Origin: Methanoculleus marisnigri JR1
GTDB lineage: Archaea; Halobacteriota; Methanomicrobia; Methanomicrobiales; Methanoculleaceae
DNA: 64,000 bases
Direction: 5' to 3'
NCBI RefSeq assembly: GCF_000015825.1
Contig: NC_009051.1
Span: 924,695-988,694 of the forward strand
Below the pieces are notes generated by a model. The model was given only the letters and a program-made list of their open reading frames with translations, was not told the origin of the DNA and searched no databases. The translations under genes and the position numbers were made by a program. Shown here in pieces: positions 9,151 to 18,006 of the stretch; the first letter of the stretch is position 1; each line of letters starts with the position of its first letter.

Positions 9151-9642
9151 TCAATCACTCGCGGTGAAGGTGGTCGACCGGATGAGCCCCGAGGGGAGGA
9201 CGAACTGGAAGTAGACGATCTCCCCCTTGCCGGGGATCTTCGCCGTGTTTCCTTCAATGTAGAGCGTCTCCCCGGGGTCCCAGTAGTTGTTGGTGTCTTC
9301 GAGGATCTCGTACCTCCAGGTTCCCTCGGTAAGCGCCCCAGATCGCGTCAGCCGTATGAAGTCGCTCTGGCTCCCGAGGAAGACGTCGCTCCTCTGTATA
9401 CTGCTATCGGCGATTCTGCCGGCACCGATGTTCTTCAGCCAGATCTTTGCGGTGCCGGTGCTGCTGGCGTAGGTCGTGACGACCTTTACGTCCGTACTCA
9501 ACCGTTCGTCCACGTTGTGGGAGGACGACGAGATCGTGCTCGAGAGCGTGTAGATTACTGGAAATACTGCGTTAATGAGGACGCCGGCCGATATGATGGC
9601 GGCGATAAGGAACATCGCTGTGGTGAAGGTTTCGCTCGACAT
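9151..9642 (-). CDS. arlG: Archaellum stator-type protein ArlG (FlaG-like)
   Basis: This 163-residue protein has an N-terminal membrane helix (TAMFLIAAIISAGVLINAVF) and an outer beta domain. The segment after the helix (STISSSSHNVDERLSTDVKV) matches the ArlG pattern in which a Ser-rich stretch precedes an ERxxTDV motif. In other archaea ArlG forms filaments capped by ArlF. It lies 3 bp after arlCE. The alternative call is ArlF, since the two share the archaellin-like fold. Confidence 0.8.
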   Translation of the reverse strand: MSSETFTTAMFLIAAIISAGVLINAVFPVIYTLSSTISSSSHNVDERLSTDVKVVTTYASSTGTAKIWLKNIGAGRIADSSIQRSDVFLGSQSDFIRLTRSGALTEGTWRYEILEDTNNYWDPGETLYIEGNTAKIPGKGEIVYFQFVLPSGLIRSTTFTASD

Positions 9643-9645
9643 TCA

Positions 9646-10440
9646 TCATATCCTGTCCAGCAACTCAATCCAGGCATCACCGGCATTCCGTTCCTGTGAG
9701 GATGTCTTCTCGCTGTCCAGTTCCCCTGCATCCCGCCGGGAGAGCATCAGCACCTCAATCATGTCGCGGTCGAGCGTGGAGTCGTCGGGGTCGAGGATCC
9801 GGTTCAAGACGTAGAGTTCCGAGACGAATTCGTTCGGGCCGATCTCCTGCACGTCTTTCCGGGTTTCGGGCGCCATCCTCATGATCTCGCCAATCTGGTC
9901 GGAGACCTCTTCGGTGATGTAACCCATCGACCGGTAGGCGTCGATCATGATTGCCATGTGCTCGTGCCCGTACCTGGAGCATCCCCGGTGCACCCACTCA
10001 AAGAGCCGGTGAACCTTCTGGAGTTTGAGCTTTCCTGCGGGTTTCGCCTGCGGAAGAGCGCCAGCGCGGGCTCCCGGGAACCCGGCCGCCTCGAGGTCGG
10101 TCGGGAAGAGTTCGCCGCCAGGCCCCTCAAGCGCCGGTTTCTCCGGCTTCAGGCCGAGATCCGCGGGCAGAGCGTCCAGCTCGGGCATCTCGTCGTCTGC
10201 CTCGTCGTCGTCCGGGGTGCCAGCCGGCTGCTCGAACCGGTTCCCTGCGTACGAAACGGCGGCGCTGGTGAACGGGTTGTCCAGTTCGTTCATCCGTTCC
10301 CGGAGATCGATGAGCAGCCGCTTGATCGAGGTCTTGACGAAGTCCAGTTCCTTCTCGAGAGTGTCGAGACGTGCCTCCGGGTCCTCGGAGGACGCGCCGG
10401 AGAGAATTTTATCGATTTGAGCCTGGTCTACCCCCACCAT
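9646..10440 (-). CDS. arlCE: Archaellum switch-ring protein ArlCE (fused FlaC and FlaD/E)
   Basis: ArlC/D/E form the cytosolic ring that receives the CheF-CheY signal. This 264-residue protein joins an N-terminal coiled-coil ArlC-like part (about residues 15-55, DTLEKELDFVKTSIKRLLID), an acidic linker with Pro, and a C-terminal ArlD/E domain (KLQKVHRLFEWVHRGCSRYG..., about 135-235). It is first in the archaellum operon. No separate arlD is visible, so this is the only ArlC/D/E protein in the window. Confidence 0.88.
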   Translation of the reverse strand: MVGVDQAQIDKILSGASSEDPEARLDTLEKELDFVKTSIKRLLIDLRERMNELDNPFTSAAVSYAGNRFEQPAGTPDDDEADDEMPELDALPADLGLKPEKPALEGPGGELFPTDLEAAGFPGARAGALPQAKPAGKLKLQKVHRLFEWVHRGCSRYGHEHMAIMIDAYRSMGYITEEVSDQIGEIMRMAPETRKDVQEIGPNEFVSELYVLNRILDPDDSTLDRDMIEVLMLSRRDAGELDSEKTSSQERNAGDAWIELLDRI

Positions 10441-11040
10441 AATATTGAATTATATCAGTGTCATAGTTAATAAAAGTTGCTTGTGTTGATATTCGATTTC
10501 CGGTCGACTTATTGCCTTCTGACCGTTATCAAGGACTTGTTCGGGGTATATGTCTTCGATATTGCCGGGGACTGCCGAACGGTATGGTTCCCCGGGCGCC
10601 GGGGTGAGGTGAGGTACTGGGTTCGGGCAGTGCAATCGGTTGTTGGCCGGTGATGCGAGCACTTTTCCTGGAACCATTGCGCCCCTGCACTCCGGGGTCG
10701 CTGCGGTGGTGGCGGTGACGCGCGGTTGAAGGGGCGGGGATGCCCGGGGGGGCGGAGAGTTTCGATGTATTCTTTCCGTGGAGCAACAGCTTTGCTGGCT
10801 TACAGCATACTCTATCGCCCCGGAGTGCGGCTCCGGCACGGGCCGGTGTTCGGATGGTTCCTTGCCCTTCCCCGGCCGGCTCCTCATCGGTGGCTCCGGC
10901 GGTGCCCGGGTTTCGCGGGATTTTGAGGCGATGTCTTCCGGAATGGGTGCGGCGAAAACAGGTACTCATTAAAAGAATGACATCGTACCCTTCACGAGCC
11001 AGACAGATTCATAATTGTCTTATTCACCTGGGGGCCGACC
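10441..11040. promoter_or_regulatory. 600-bp divergent intergenic region with arl operon promoter
   Basis: The only clear signal is a minus-strand TATA-like element (TTTTATTAAC) at about 10465-10474, about 30 bp upstream of the arlCE ATG. It would give a very short or absent leader. The following 500 bp are GC-rich with no gene I can support. Weak AT-rich sequence at about 11010-11030 may serve the flippase gene. Confidence 0.45.
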
Positions 11041-12585
11041 GTGCAGACCGAAACCGAAGCCAACCAACGTTTTGCCGCCCAGCTACCCCGCAACCTCGCG
11101 GGAAACGTCGCCTACTTCCTGGCGAATGTTGTTATCGGCGTTCTTCTGGTTCCATACTTCATCGACACACTCGGGGTCGCAGCCTATGGGCTTATCCCGC
11201 TTGCGACCTCGATCACGGGGTACGTGGCGATTGTCGTGCAATCGCTCAACACCTCGGTCTCCCGGTTCCTCACCGTCGACCTTCAGCGGGAGGATTATGT
11301 AGCAGCAAACAGGACCTTCAACACCGCGCTCTTCGGGCTTACTGCGGTCATCCTTCTGATGGTCCCGGTCGTCCTCGCGGTCGCTTACTTCGCTCCATCG
11401 ATCTTCAACGTCCCGGCCGGACAGGAGGCCGGCGTGACTCTCCTCTTCCTCGGGGTCTCCGCCTCCTTCCTGATCCGGGCCTGGAGCGGGAACTTCACGG
11501 TCCAGCTCTTTGCCTACAACCGTCTCGACTTGCAGAACTTCGTCAATATAACAAACGTTGTAGTCCAGGCCGGGATGATCGTCCTCCTCTTCGCTCTCTT
11601 CGGCCCCGATCTCGCCCTCGTCGGCGGCGCGTACCTGGCCGGGGCGGTGGTGGCTTCCGTGGTTTCGATCGCCCTCGCCCGGGGGGTCTGTCCCCATCTT
11701 CGGGTCTCGATCCACGCCTTTGACCGCAGGAGAGTGAAGGACCTCTGCGGGATGGGGTGGTGGGTGGTCATCAACCAGGTCGGCTCCCTCCTCTTTCTCC
11801 AGATCGATCTCATCATCGTGAACCTCCTCTTCGGGTCGACGTCCGCCGGGGAGTACGCGATCGCTCTCCAGTGGGTGGTGCTTCTGCGGGCGGTCGCCGG
11901 AGTGCTCTCCGGCGTCCTGACGCCGACGATCCTCTCCTGTTATGCCCGGGAACAGACCGGAACCCTGATCCGGGTCACGAAGAGCGCCGTCAAACTGATG
12001 GGGCTTGCCATGGCCCTACCGATTGGCGTCGTCTGCGGGCTTGCCCCGCAGCTCCTCACGGTCTGGGTTGGGGAGCAATTTACCTCCCTTGCCCCGCTGA
12101 TGGTCCTCCTGACGGTGCACCTCGCGGTCAACCTCGCGGTGCTGCCCCTCTTCCCGATCAACGTCGCCTATAATCGGGTGCGGGTGCCCGGGCTGGTGAC
12201 CTTCTTTATGGGGATCGGGAATTTCGGCCTTGCGATTGCCCTCCCGCTGCTGACAGGGTGGGGCTATTACGGCGTCGCGGCCGCGGGGGCGATTGTCCTC
12301 ACGTTGAAGAACGCTTTCTTCACCCCCTGGTATGCGACGAGGGTGCTTGGGGTTGGGGTCCACACCTTCACGCGGTCGATGCTCCCGGGGATCGTTGCGA
12401 CGGTTATCGTCGGGGCCGCGGCGGCAACCCTGGGTGCCGTCGTCCAGCTTCCCGCTCTGATTACGCTCGCCGTTGTCGGTGCGGCTATCGCCCTCGTCTA
12501 CCTTTGGATGGTCTGGGCGTTCGGCCTCAGTGGGTATGAACGGAGGCTCTTTGAATCCTACCTTCCTCAGCACTCAGGAGAATGA
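11041..12585 (+). CDS. Wzx-type polysaccharide/lipid-linked oligosaccharide flippase (MOP superfamily)
   Basis: This is a 514-residue integral membrane protein with about 12-14 hydrophobic segments spread evenly from residue 20 to 500, as in Wzx/RfbX flippases of the MATE/MOP superfamily. Such proteins turn undecaprenyl- or dolichyl-linked glycans across the membrane. The start is GTG (MQTETEANQRFAAQLPRNLA). It is the first gene of a surface-glycan cluster and is followed 4 bp later by the FrhB-like gene. The substrate cannot be told from sequence. Confidence 0.85.
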   Translation: MQTETEANQRFAAQLPRNLAGNVAYFLANVVIGVLLVPYFIDTLGVAAYGLIPLATSITGYVAIVVQSLNTSVSRFLTVDLQREDYVAANRTFNTALFGLTAVILLMVPVVLAVAYFAPSIFNVPAGQEAGVTLLFLGVSASFLIRAWSGNFTVQLFAYNRLDLQNFVNITNVVVQAGMIVLLFALFGPDLALVGGAYLAGAVVASVVSIALARGVCPHLRVSIHAFDRRRVKDLCGMGWWVVINQVGSLLFLQIDLIIVNLLFGSTSAGEYAIALQWVVLLRAVAGVLSGVLTPTILSCYAREQTGTLIRVTKSAVKLMGLAMALPIGVVCGLAPQLLTVWVGEQFTSLAPLMVLLTVHLAVNLAVLPLFPINVAYNRVRVPGLVTFFMGIGNFGLAIALPLLTGWGYYGVAAAGAIVLTLKNAFFTPWYATRVLGVGVHTFTRSMLPGIVATVIVGAAAATLGAVVQLPALITLAVVGAAIALVYLWMVWAFGLSGYERRLFESYLPQHSGE

Positions 12586-12589
12586 TTGC

Positions 12590-13981
12590 GTGAAATCGCC
12601 TGTCATTACAAGCGTTGTTGAACACGATCTCTGCATCGGCTGCGGCCTCTGCGCCGCCCTCTGCCCGCAGGGTATCCTTGCGATGCAATGGAATTGCTAC
12701 GGGGAGTATAACCCGGTGGAAACATCGCCTTGCACCACAGAGTGTGGCCTCTGCCTGAAGGCCTGCCCTTTTGCAGACTCCGGGGAGAACGAAGACACCA
12801 TCGCGAAGCGGCTCTACGGTGCGGTCCCGGGCATCCGGCACCGCTCCGAGACCGGTTACTACCTCGCCTCGTACGTCGGCTACTCCGAAAGACACCGGCC
12901 GACCAGCGCCTCGGGAGGGATGGCGACCTGGCTCCTGGAGACCCTGCTTACCGAGGGCGTCGTCGACCACGTCATCTGCGTCTCCCCCACCGGCGACCCG
13001 GAGAGGCTTTTTTCCTTCCAGGTCTTCGATACCCCGGAGGATGTGCGCACCGGGGCCGGCTCGGCCTACTACCCGGTGGAGATGTCAGAGGTTATCAGGC
13101 AGGTCCTCGAGGTGCCGGGGCGCTACGCCGTCACCGGCCTGCCCTGTTTCCTCAAGGCGATCCGGCTTGCCCAGCAGCGGAACAAGAAACTCCGGGAGCG
13201 GATCGTCGTCACCGTCGGTCTTACCTGCGGGCAGTTGAAGAGCAGGCAGTTCACGGAGTATATCGCCGACCTCGCCGGGGTGCGGGGGGAGGTGGCCGGG
13301 GTGCGCTACCGTGGGAAGAGCCAGGACCAGCCGGCGAATAATTTCTACTTCTCTTTCACGACTGCCGATGGCAAAGAGCGCAGGCTCTTCTGGAACGAGG
13401 GGATCGCCGAGGCCTGGAGGAACCGGTGGTTCACGCCGGAGGCCTGCAACTACTGCGACGATGTCTTTGCCGAATGCGCGGACGTCACCTGCATGGACGC
13501 CTGGCTGCCGGATTTCTCCGGTGATCCCGGGGGTACCAGCCTGCTGATAGTGCGATCTGGTGAGATGTTGAATTTGATTGAAGAATGCTGTGCTTTCGGT
13601 AAAATATCCGTTGCATCCATCAACATCTCTCGCGTCGTTCGGAGTCAGAGGAGTGTGATTACAATTAAAAAAAGTCATCTTGCATATCGTTTGTACCAAG
13701 ATGAACTTCTTCGGAAAGTTTTCCCAAAAAAACGAATTCGCTCGAGTAGCAACCTCAGTGAACTAGAAAGGTGGAAATGCAAAACAATCTGTGCAATGCA
13801 GAGGCAGAGCAGAGAATTTACCCTCAAAAATGGATGTTATCTGAAGGACGGTGCGAGCTCCCTAAAAGGTGAAATGTACTGGGATCTCATGCAGTTGCGT
13901 TTAATCAGGTTTTTGAGCTTTCCTTTTCGAGCCGTTCGTTATGGCCTGGAGTTGGTGGCGCAAACATTAGATCGGAGATAG
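12590..13981 (+). CDS. FrhB-family ferredoxin-domain protein of a glycan cluster (mosaic composition)
   Basis: This 463-residue protein starts at GTG (AGGAG nine bases before) right after the flippase. It has two 4Fe-4S motifs near the N-terminus (CIGCGLCAALCP and CTTECGLCLKACP), then a coenzyme-F420-hydrogenase beta-subunit fold with further cysteines (TCGQLKS, CNYCDDVFAECADVTC). FrhB-like proteins bind flavin and often accompany polysaccharide pyruvyl transferases in glycan clusters; their reaction there is not established. GC content falls sharply inside the gene: about 63% in 13141-13200 but about 43% in 13741-13800 by direct count. This suggests recombination. Its 3' end overlaps the convergent pyruvyl transferase gene by 15 bp. 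Confidence 0.85.
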   Translation: MKSPVITSVVEHDLCIGCGLCAALCPQGILAMQWNCYGEYNPVETSPCTTECGLCLKACPFADSGENEDTIAKRLYGAVPGIRHRSETGYYLASYVGYSERHRPTSASGGMATWLLETLLTEGVVDHVICVSPTGDPERLFSFQVFDTPEDVRTGAGSAYYPVEMSEVIRQVLEVPGRYAVTGLPCFLKAIRLAQQRNKKLRERIVVTVGLTCGQLKSRQFTEYIADLAGVRGEVAGVRYRGKSQDQPANNFYFSFTTADGKERRLFWNEGIAEAWRNRWFTPEACNYCDDVFAECADVTCMDAWLPDFSGDPGGTSLLIVRSGEMLNLIEECCAFGKISVASINISRVVRSQRSVITIKKSHLAYRLYQDELLRKVFPKKRIRSSSNLSELERWKCKTICAMQRQSREFTLKNGCYLKDGASSLKGEMYWDLMQLRLIRFLSFPFRAVRYGLELVAQTLDRR

Positions 13982-15190
13982 ATCCGATTCGAGGTACTTC
14001 GCAAACAGGTATCCATTCAATAATGATTTTTCTTTCACTTCTGGAATAACATTTTCAAGGTGTTTCTTAATGCTACTTCTATCAGACCATACGGTTTCAG
14101 CTACTGATTTCAGGACATCGCTGTCCAATTTATTAATATCTATGATATATCGTTCCAGACCAAGTGTTTTTCCAACAATTCCATGAATTTTGTGGCTGTA
14201 AGATATTCCTATTGTCGGTACGCAGAGGGATGTCGCAGCAATCGTGGCATGCATTCGTGATCCGATGAAAACATCGCATAACCCGATAATTCCTTTCAAT
14301 TCTGCGGCAGAGTATTCATTGGTGATCTGGAAAACATGTTGACGATTCTGAACTTTTTCCATGACTTTTTGAATAATAATTCGGTCGTCAACATCTTTTG
14401 AGTATACATGCGGAATTAAGAGAACGCTCGCCTCTTTAGTTTCGATGAGATAATCGATTACATCCGCTATTGACTGCACATAGTGGTCTTCGGATTTTTC
14501 AGGGTCATTAAAATATCTGCTTATCAATCCGCTGGGATTTACCCCGATAATCGGGTCTGGAATGCGTGGAATTCCTTCTGAGCGGAGTATTTCATCGATT
14601 CTCGAACGCGGTGCAGGAGGCAAAACGAACGCAGGATCTGCAGTCACGAATATCTTTCCCGCATCTATACCAAGATCGATTAGATATTCTTTGGAGAGTT
14701 CTTCCCGGACTAAGATCAGTTTGGCGTTCCTGAAGATATATCTCCCCACCAGGCGATTTACAGAATACCTGTAGTATCCGAGGCTTTCTGCAAACAACAC
14801 CACTGGTTTGTCAAGTAAAAGCGGATATAGAAGGTTTAGAAAACTGTTTCCTATGATTTTCTCTCCGCTTAGCTGGTCCCCTCCGCTATTAACAACAACA
14901 TCCACTCCATTGTATATGCTTAATTTTGATTTCTTCGAAACACTTACAGCAAAACCACATCGACGCAACGCACGTATCCCCACGCATTCTATAAGATATA
15001 ACCATGGATATGGGGATCTCGTTGGGTTTCTTGCAATCTGGGGGACTATTTGGTTTTCGTCGTCTCCCTCTGATCCTACATTAATAAATTTTATATCGTC
15101 TCTAAAATCCTGGATAACCTTTTTCGTCGAAATAACCAATGCTTCATTGCCTTTATTCGTAACCCCTACATTCAACAAAAGGGCTATCAT
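13967..15190 (-). CDS. Polysaccharide pyruvyl transferase family protein
   Basis: This is a 407-residue protein of the PF04230 family, which transfers pyruvate ketals onto surface sugars. Visible marks are the N-terminal LLLNVGVTNKGNEAL (glycine-rich loop), VVVNSGGDQLSG, and the C-terminal FIGSRMHATIAA motif typical of the family. The gene is AT-rich (35% GC in 14161-14220 by count), unlike the GC-rich flanks, which points to horizontal acquisition. It is convergent with the FrhB-like gene, overlapping by 15 bp. Confidence 0.88.
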   Translation of the reverse strand: MIALLLNVGVTNKGNEALVISTKKVIQDFRDDIKFINVGSEGDDENQIVPQIARNPTRSPYPWLYLIECVGIRALRRCGFAVSVSKKSKLSIYNGVDVVVNSGGDQLSGEKIIGNSFLNLLYPLLLDKPVVLFAESLGYYRYSVNRLVGRYIFRNAKLILVREELSKEYLIDLGIDAGKIFVTADPAFVLPPAPRSRIDEILRSEGIPRIPDPIIGVNPSGLISRYFNDPEKSEDHYVQSIADVIDYLIETKEASVLLIPHVYSKDVDDRIIIQKVMEKVQNRQHVFQITNEYSAAELKGIIGLCDVFIGSRMHATIAATSLCVPTIGISYSHKIHGIVGKTLGLERYIIDINKLDSDVLKSVAETVWSDRSSIKKHLENVIPEVKEKSLLNGYLFAKYLESDLSPI

Positions 15191-15391
15191 TGGTTATTTT
15201 TATTATCTCTTTGTTGTTATGTAATTGTCGTTTTGCGTGAGCGCCCCTCAAAATAATTCGAGTTGTATCTGCTCTTATCCTGTGCATTTCACGCTTTGTA
15301 TTCAAGTTCTCTTACCCTCTCATGATACATCTCCCAAATCTGGGTGCAGAACGCTTGTTCTCGCTGATATTTTTATCAGCAAAACTTCTCT

Positions 15392-16552
15392 TTAAAGCCT
15401 GGAGTACACATCTACAATCTCCTTCCCGATGTTCTCCCATGTAAACCTCTCTATATATTGGAGGATTGCTTTTCTGTCCCATTCCCTCTCTAATGCTACC
15501 TGAATCATCTCCGCCAGATCCTCGGAATTGGCAGGGTCGACCAGCAGGCCGTACTCCTTTGAAATGACGACCTCCTCGCTCCCACCGTTCCGTGTCGCGA
15601 CAACGGGCTTTCCGCATGCCATGGCCTCGATCTGAACGACACCGAAACTCTCTCTCAGGCTCGGCAGGACAAATAGATCGCAGGCATTCATCCAAGTGGC
15701 GATCTCGTCGTGGGGCTTCCCGCCGACAAGCACGACATAGTCCTCCAGCCCGAGCGAGCGAATCTGGCGCTTGAGGGTGGTGCGGAGTTTCCCGGCACCG
15801 ACGATCACGCACAGGATGTCTTTTCTTTCCCGAATGACCCTCTGGACGGCTTCGATAAGGTGCGTCTGGCCCTTGACAGGTTCCAGGTTCCCCACTGTGA
15901 GGATGATCTTCTTATCCTGGGGAAGGTTTAGTGCTTTCCTGCACTCTGATGAGTCGCGAGGGTAGAACCGCTCGCTCCTGAACCCATTGGGTATAACCGT
16001 GACTGGCGTGGAGACGTCCAGTTTCTGGATGCACGCAAGATTGCTCTGGCTGACAGTGACAACATGGTCTGCGGTGTTGAGAACGTATTCGATCTTTTCC
16101 CGCCACTCGTTGTCTTCAAAGGGGAGGGAGTAAACATCGTAACCGTGTCCGGTGACAACGAAGGGGATACCGCATTCCTCCTTGAGGCGGGCACCAACGT
16201 AGCCGGCGGACCAGGTGAAGTGGGCATGGATGAGATCGAATTCGGCCCCATACTTTTGCATAAGAGATTTAGCACAAGAATAGTGCCTCTCACCCAATTT
16301 TTTGTAGTCATGATCTGTGGGAAGATACCAGATAGGAGTTGGATGCACTTGCACATTCTCCGGGATCCCGGTCCGGTCTATCTTATACGCAGAGGAAAAG
16401 CGCTCGACCTGCGGAATCGGGAGAAAATTTCCTATTTCAGCAAACGGATTTACCCGAACGTAGACATTTACTGATGAAACATGAGGAGCAAGTGCCTCGG
16501 TCGGATCTTTCTGGAAATTATTATAGGAATGACTGATCACAGCCAGATTCAT
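15392..16552 (-). CDS. Glycosyltransferase family 4 (GT-B fold)
   Basis: This 386-residue protein transfers sugar from a nucleotide donor, probably to a lipid-linked glycan. The N-terminal acceptor domain contains FDLIHAHFTWSAGYVG. The C-terminal donor domain has VGNLEPVKGQ, VLVGGKPHDEIATWMNACDLF and the E-x7-E motif in PSLRESFGVVQIEAMACGKP. The open frame continues over 100 codons upstream, but that part reads through a decayed dehydrogenase in another frame. MNLAVISHSY is the natural start. The 201 bp after its end, up to the pyruvyl transferase start, hold no clear signal. Confidence 0.9.
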   Translation of the reverse strand: MNLAVISHSYNNFQKDPTEALAPHVSSVNVYVRVNPFAEIGNFLPIPQVERFSSAYKIDRTGIPENVQVHPTPIWYLPTDHDYKKLGERHYSCAKSLMQKYGAEFDLIHAHFTWSAGYVGARLKEECGIPFVVTGHGYDVYSLPFEDNEWREKIEYVLNTADHVVTVSQSNLACIQKLDVSTPVTVIPNGFRSERFYPRDSSECRKALNLPQDKKIILTVGNLEPVKGQTHLIEAVQRVIRERKDILCVIVGAGKLRTTLKRQIRSLGLEDYVVLVGGKPHDEIATWMNACDLFVLPSLRESFGVVQIEAMACGKPVVATRNGGSEEVVISKEYGLLVDPANSEDLAEMIQVALEREWDRKAILQYIERFTWENIGKEIVDVYSRL

Positions 16553-16595
16553 ACTATTTATTTCACCCTTCAAGGACATGGCGTCGTGAAACTCC

Positions 16596-16872
16596 TCAAT
16601 AAGCCCCTTTTCCAATCCCCAGGTACACAATCCCCTCGCCGCCCGCAAACAGGTTCTTCCCGTCCACGACCACCGGCGAGACCCATGATGGTGATCTTTG
16701 CCCCGTAGAGGCGCTTGCCGACCTGCCGAAGACCGCGCTCGGCGAGGTTGATGGCGTGCATCTTCATGAACTCGTTGATCTCGCCGGAGGTCTCGATGAA
16801 GCAGTGCTGTTTCGTGGCAGCATGACCGGAGGGATGACTGGTTAGAGAGCCTGCATACGCAGTGGCGTTCAT
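16596..16872 (-). pseudogene. Remnant of a UDP-N-acetylmannosamine/UDP-glucose dehydrogenase C-terminus
   Basis: From about 16800 downward one frame reads EINEFMKMHAINLAERGLRQ and then KITIMGL, which matches the linker helix and second Rossmann start of WecC-type UDP-sugar dehydrogenases. Just after, a different frame reads VVDGKNLFAGGEGIVYLGIG followed by KGAY and a stop at 16596, which matches their C-terminus. In intact enzymes about 100 residues separate these blocks. Here they are nearly fused, with a frameshift, and the N-terminal NAD domain is missing. It is clearly broken. Confidence 0.75.
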
Positions 16873-17975
16873 GGTGTATCACCAGAGATCGAAGCGCAGG
16901 AATATTGCACCCCGGAGTGTTCCTTCATCATGGTAAAACTCTGGGGGTAGTTCACGATGAACCAGACCAAGAACGCAGTAACATCAACTTTGTCGCTCAA
17001 TAAGCGCTTTCGTTTCTCTCGCCCTTTTTCCTTGAGGTCTGGATCTTGCAACAATTCCAATGCCTTTTGAATCGACTCCGTCTGGCTTAATCCATCCAGC
17101 TTGAAATTATAGACGAGATCATACTCTCTCTCCTCTTCGTCGGTATAGCCACGACCGGCGAAGTCACAGAATATCGCATGGGTCCCCAAAACAGCGCACT
17201 CAGACGCCATGGTTGCGCTCTCACCGTAGAGGAGGGTTGCATAGTAGAGTAGATCATGCATTTTCTCTGGAGAAACCGAGATGCGATAATTCTCAAATTC
17301 GTCCGGAAGGGGCTTTTCTGAGGTAATGAACACGCGCCCGTACTTTTCAAATTCATGGATGGCTTTTCGCTTGGTATCCAGCGTAAGGCCGTGCTGCCCG
17401 ACATCATGGCTCGCCTGCCATGAGACGAAACGAACGATGATGAAAGGGTCGCCCTCGGCAAGATCGAGTTCGGTGAGGACGGCGGGGTTGGGGATGAAGT
17501 GGTTTGGGTGGAGGTAGGCGAGCTCGTGGTAGCCGTTGTAGCGGACCTGTTTCGGGCCGATGTCGTCACAGTAGCACGAGGGAGTACAGATGACACTTGC
17601 GAAGGGAAATGTGACCCTGTTTCCAAATTTTGCATGCTCGGTGTCGGTAAATATTACAGATGGCTTTCTCAGCATCATTGCGGCGTGAGCTATAGAAGGG
17701 TTCCCGACGCCAAGCAAAATATCCGGACGAAATTTACGGGAAATTTTAAACACTTCTATACTGCGGGAGATCCATTCCCAAATCAGGTTTGTATTCCCTG
17801 TTTTTCCACTGCCCGTTTGTACAAAGTTGAAGCCATACCTGCGCAGGAGTTGCAACGTGATCTCTTTGTCCCTTGCAGTGATCTTGACTTCATGCCCTCG
17901 GTATCTCATCTCCCGGATGAAATTTTTGAATAGATGTACGTGGCCGGGGTGGCCCATATCGATAAGTAATCTCAT
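16869..17975 (-). CDS. DUF354 family predicted glycosyltransferase
   Basis: This 368-residue protein belongs to the archaeal DUF354 (COG1817) family, related in fold to UDP-GlcNAc 2-epimerase and GT-B enzymes. It begins MRLLIDMGHPGHVHLFKNF, a family signature. Later marks are LLGVGNPSIAHAAMMLRKPS, VIFTDTEHAKFGN and the C-terminal YGESATMASECAVLGTHAIF, which resembles a nucleotide-sugar site. The frame extends upstream, but this start is conserved. It is 31 bp after the GT2 gene, in the same direction. Confidence 0.85.
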   Translation of the reverse strand: MRLLIDMGHPGHVHLFKNFIREMRYRGHEVKITARDKEITLQLLRRYGFNFVQTGSGKTGNTNLIWEWISRSIEVFKISRKFRPDILLGVGNPSIAHAAMMLRKPSVIFTDTEHAKFGNRVTFPFASVICTPSCYCDDIGPKQVRYNGYHELAYLHPNHFIPNPAVLTELDLAEGDPFIIVRFVSWQASHDVGQHGLTLDTKRKAIHEFEKYGRVFITSEKPLPDEFENYRISVSPEKMHDLLYYATLLYGESATMASECAVLGTHAIFCDFAGRGYTDEEEREYDLVYNFKLDGLSQTESIQKALELLQDPDLKEKGREKRKRLLSDKVDVTAFLVWFIVNYPQSFTMMKEHSGVQYSCASISGDTP

Positions 17976-18006
17976 CGAGTTCTCCCGTACTCCGTATCTG
18001 TCACGG

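Noticed and set aside
10450-10969. Minus-strand frames of about 145 codons upstream of arlCE
   Set aside because: Composition is arginine/proline-rich as in shadow frames of GC-rich spacer, without ribosome site or family match.
13085-13699. 204-codon minus-strand frame opposite the FrhB-like gene
   Set aside because: The plus strand carries the clear ferredoxin motifs and codon pattern; the opposite frame is a shadow.
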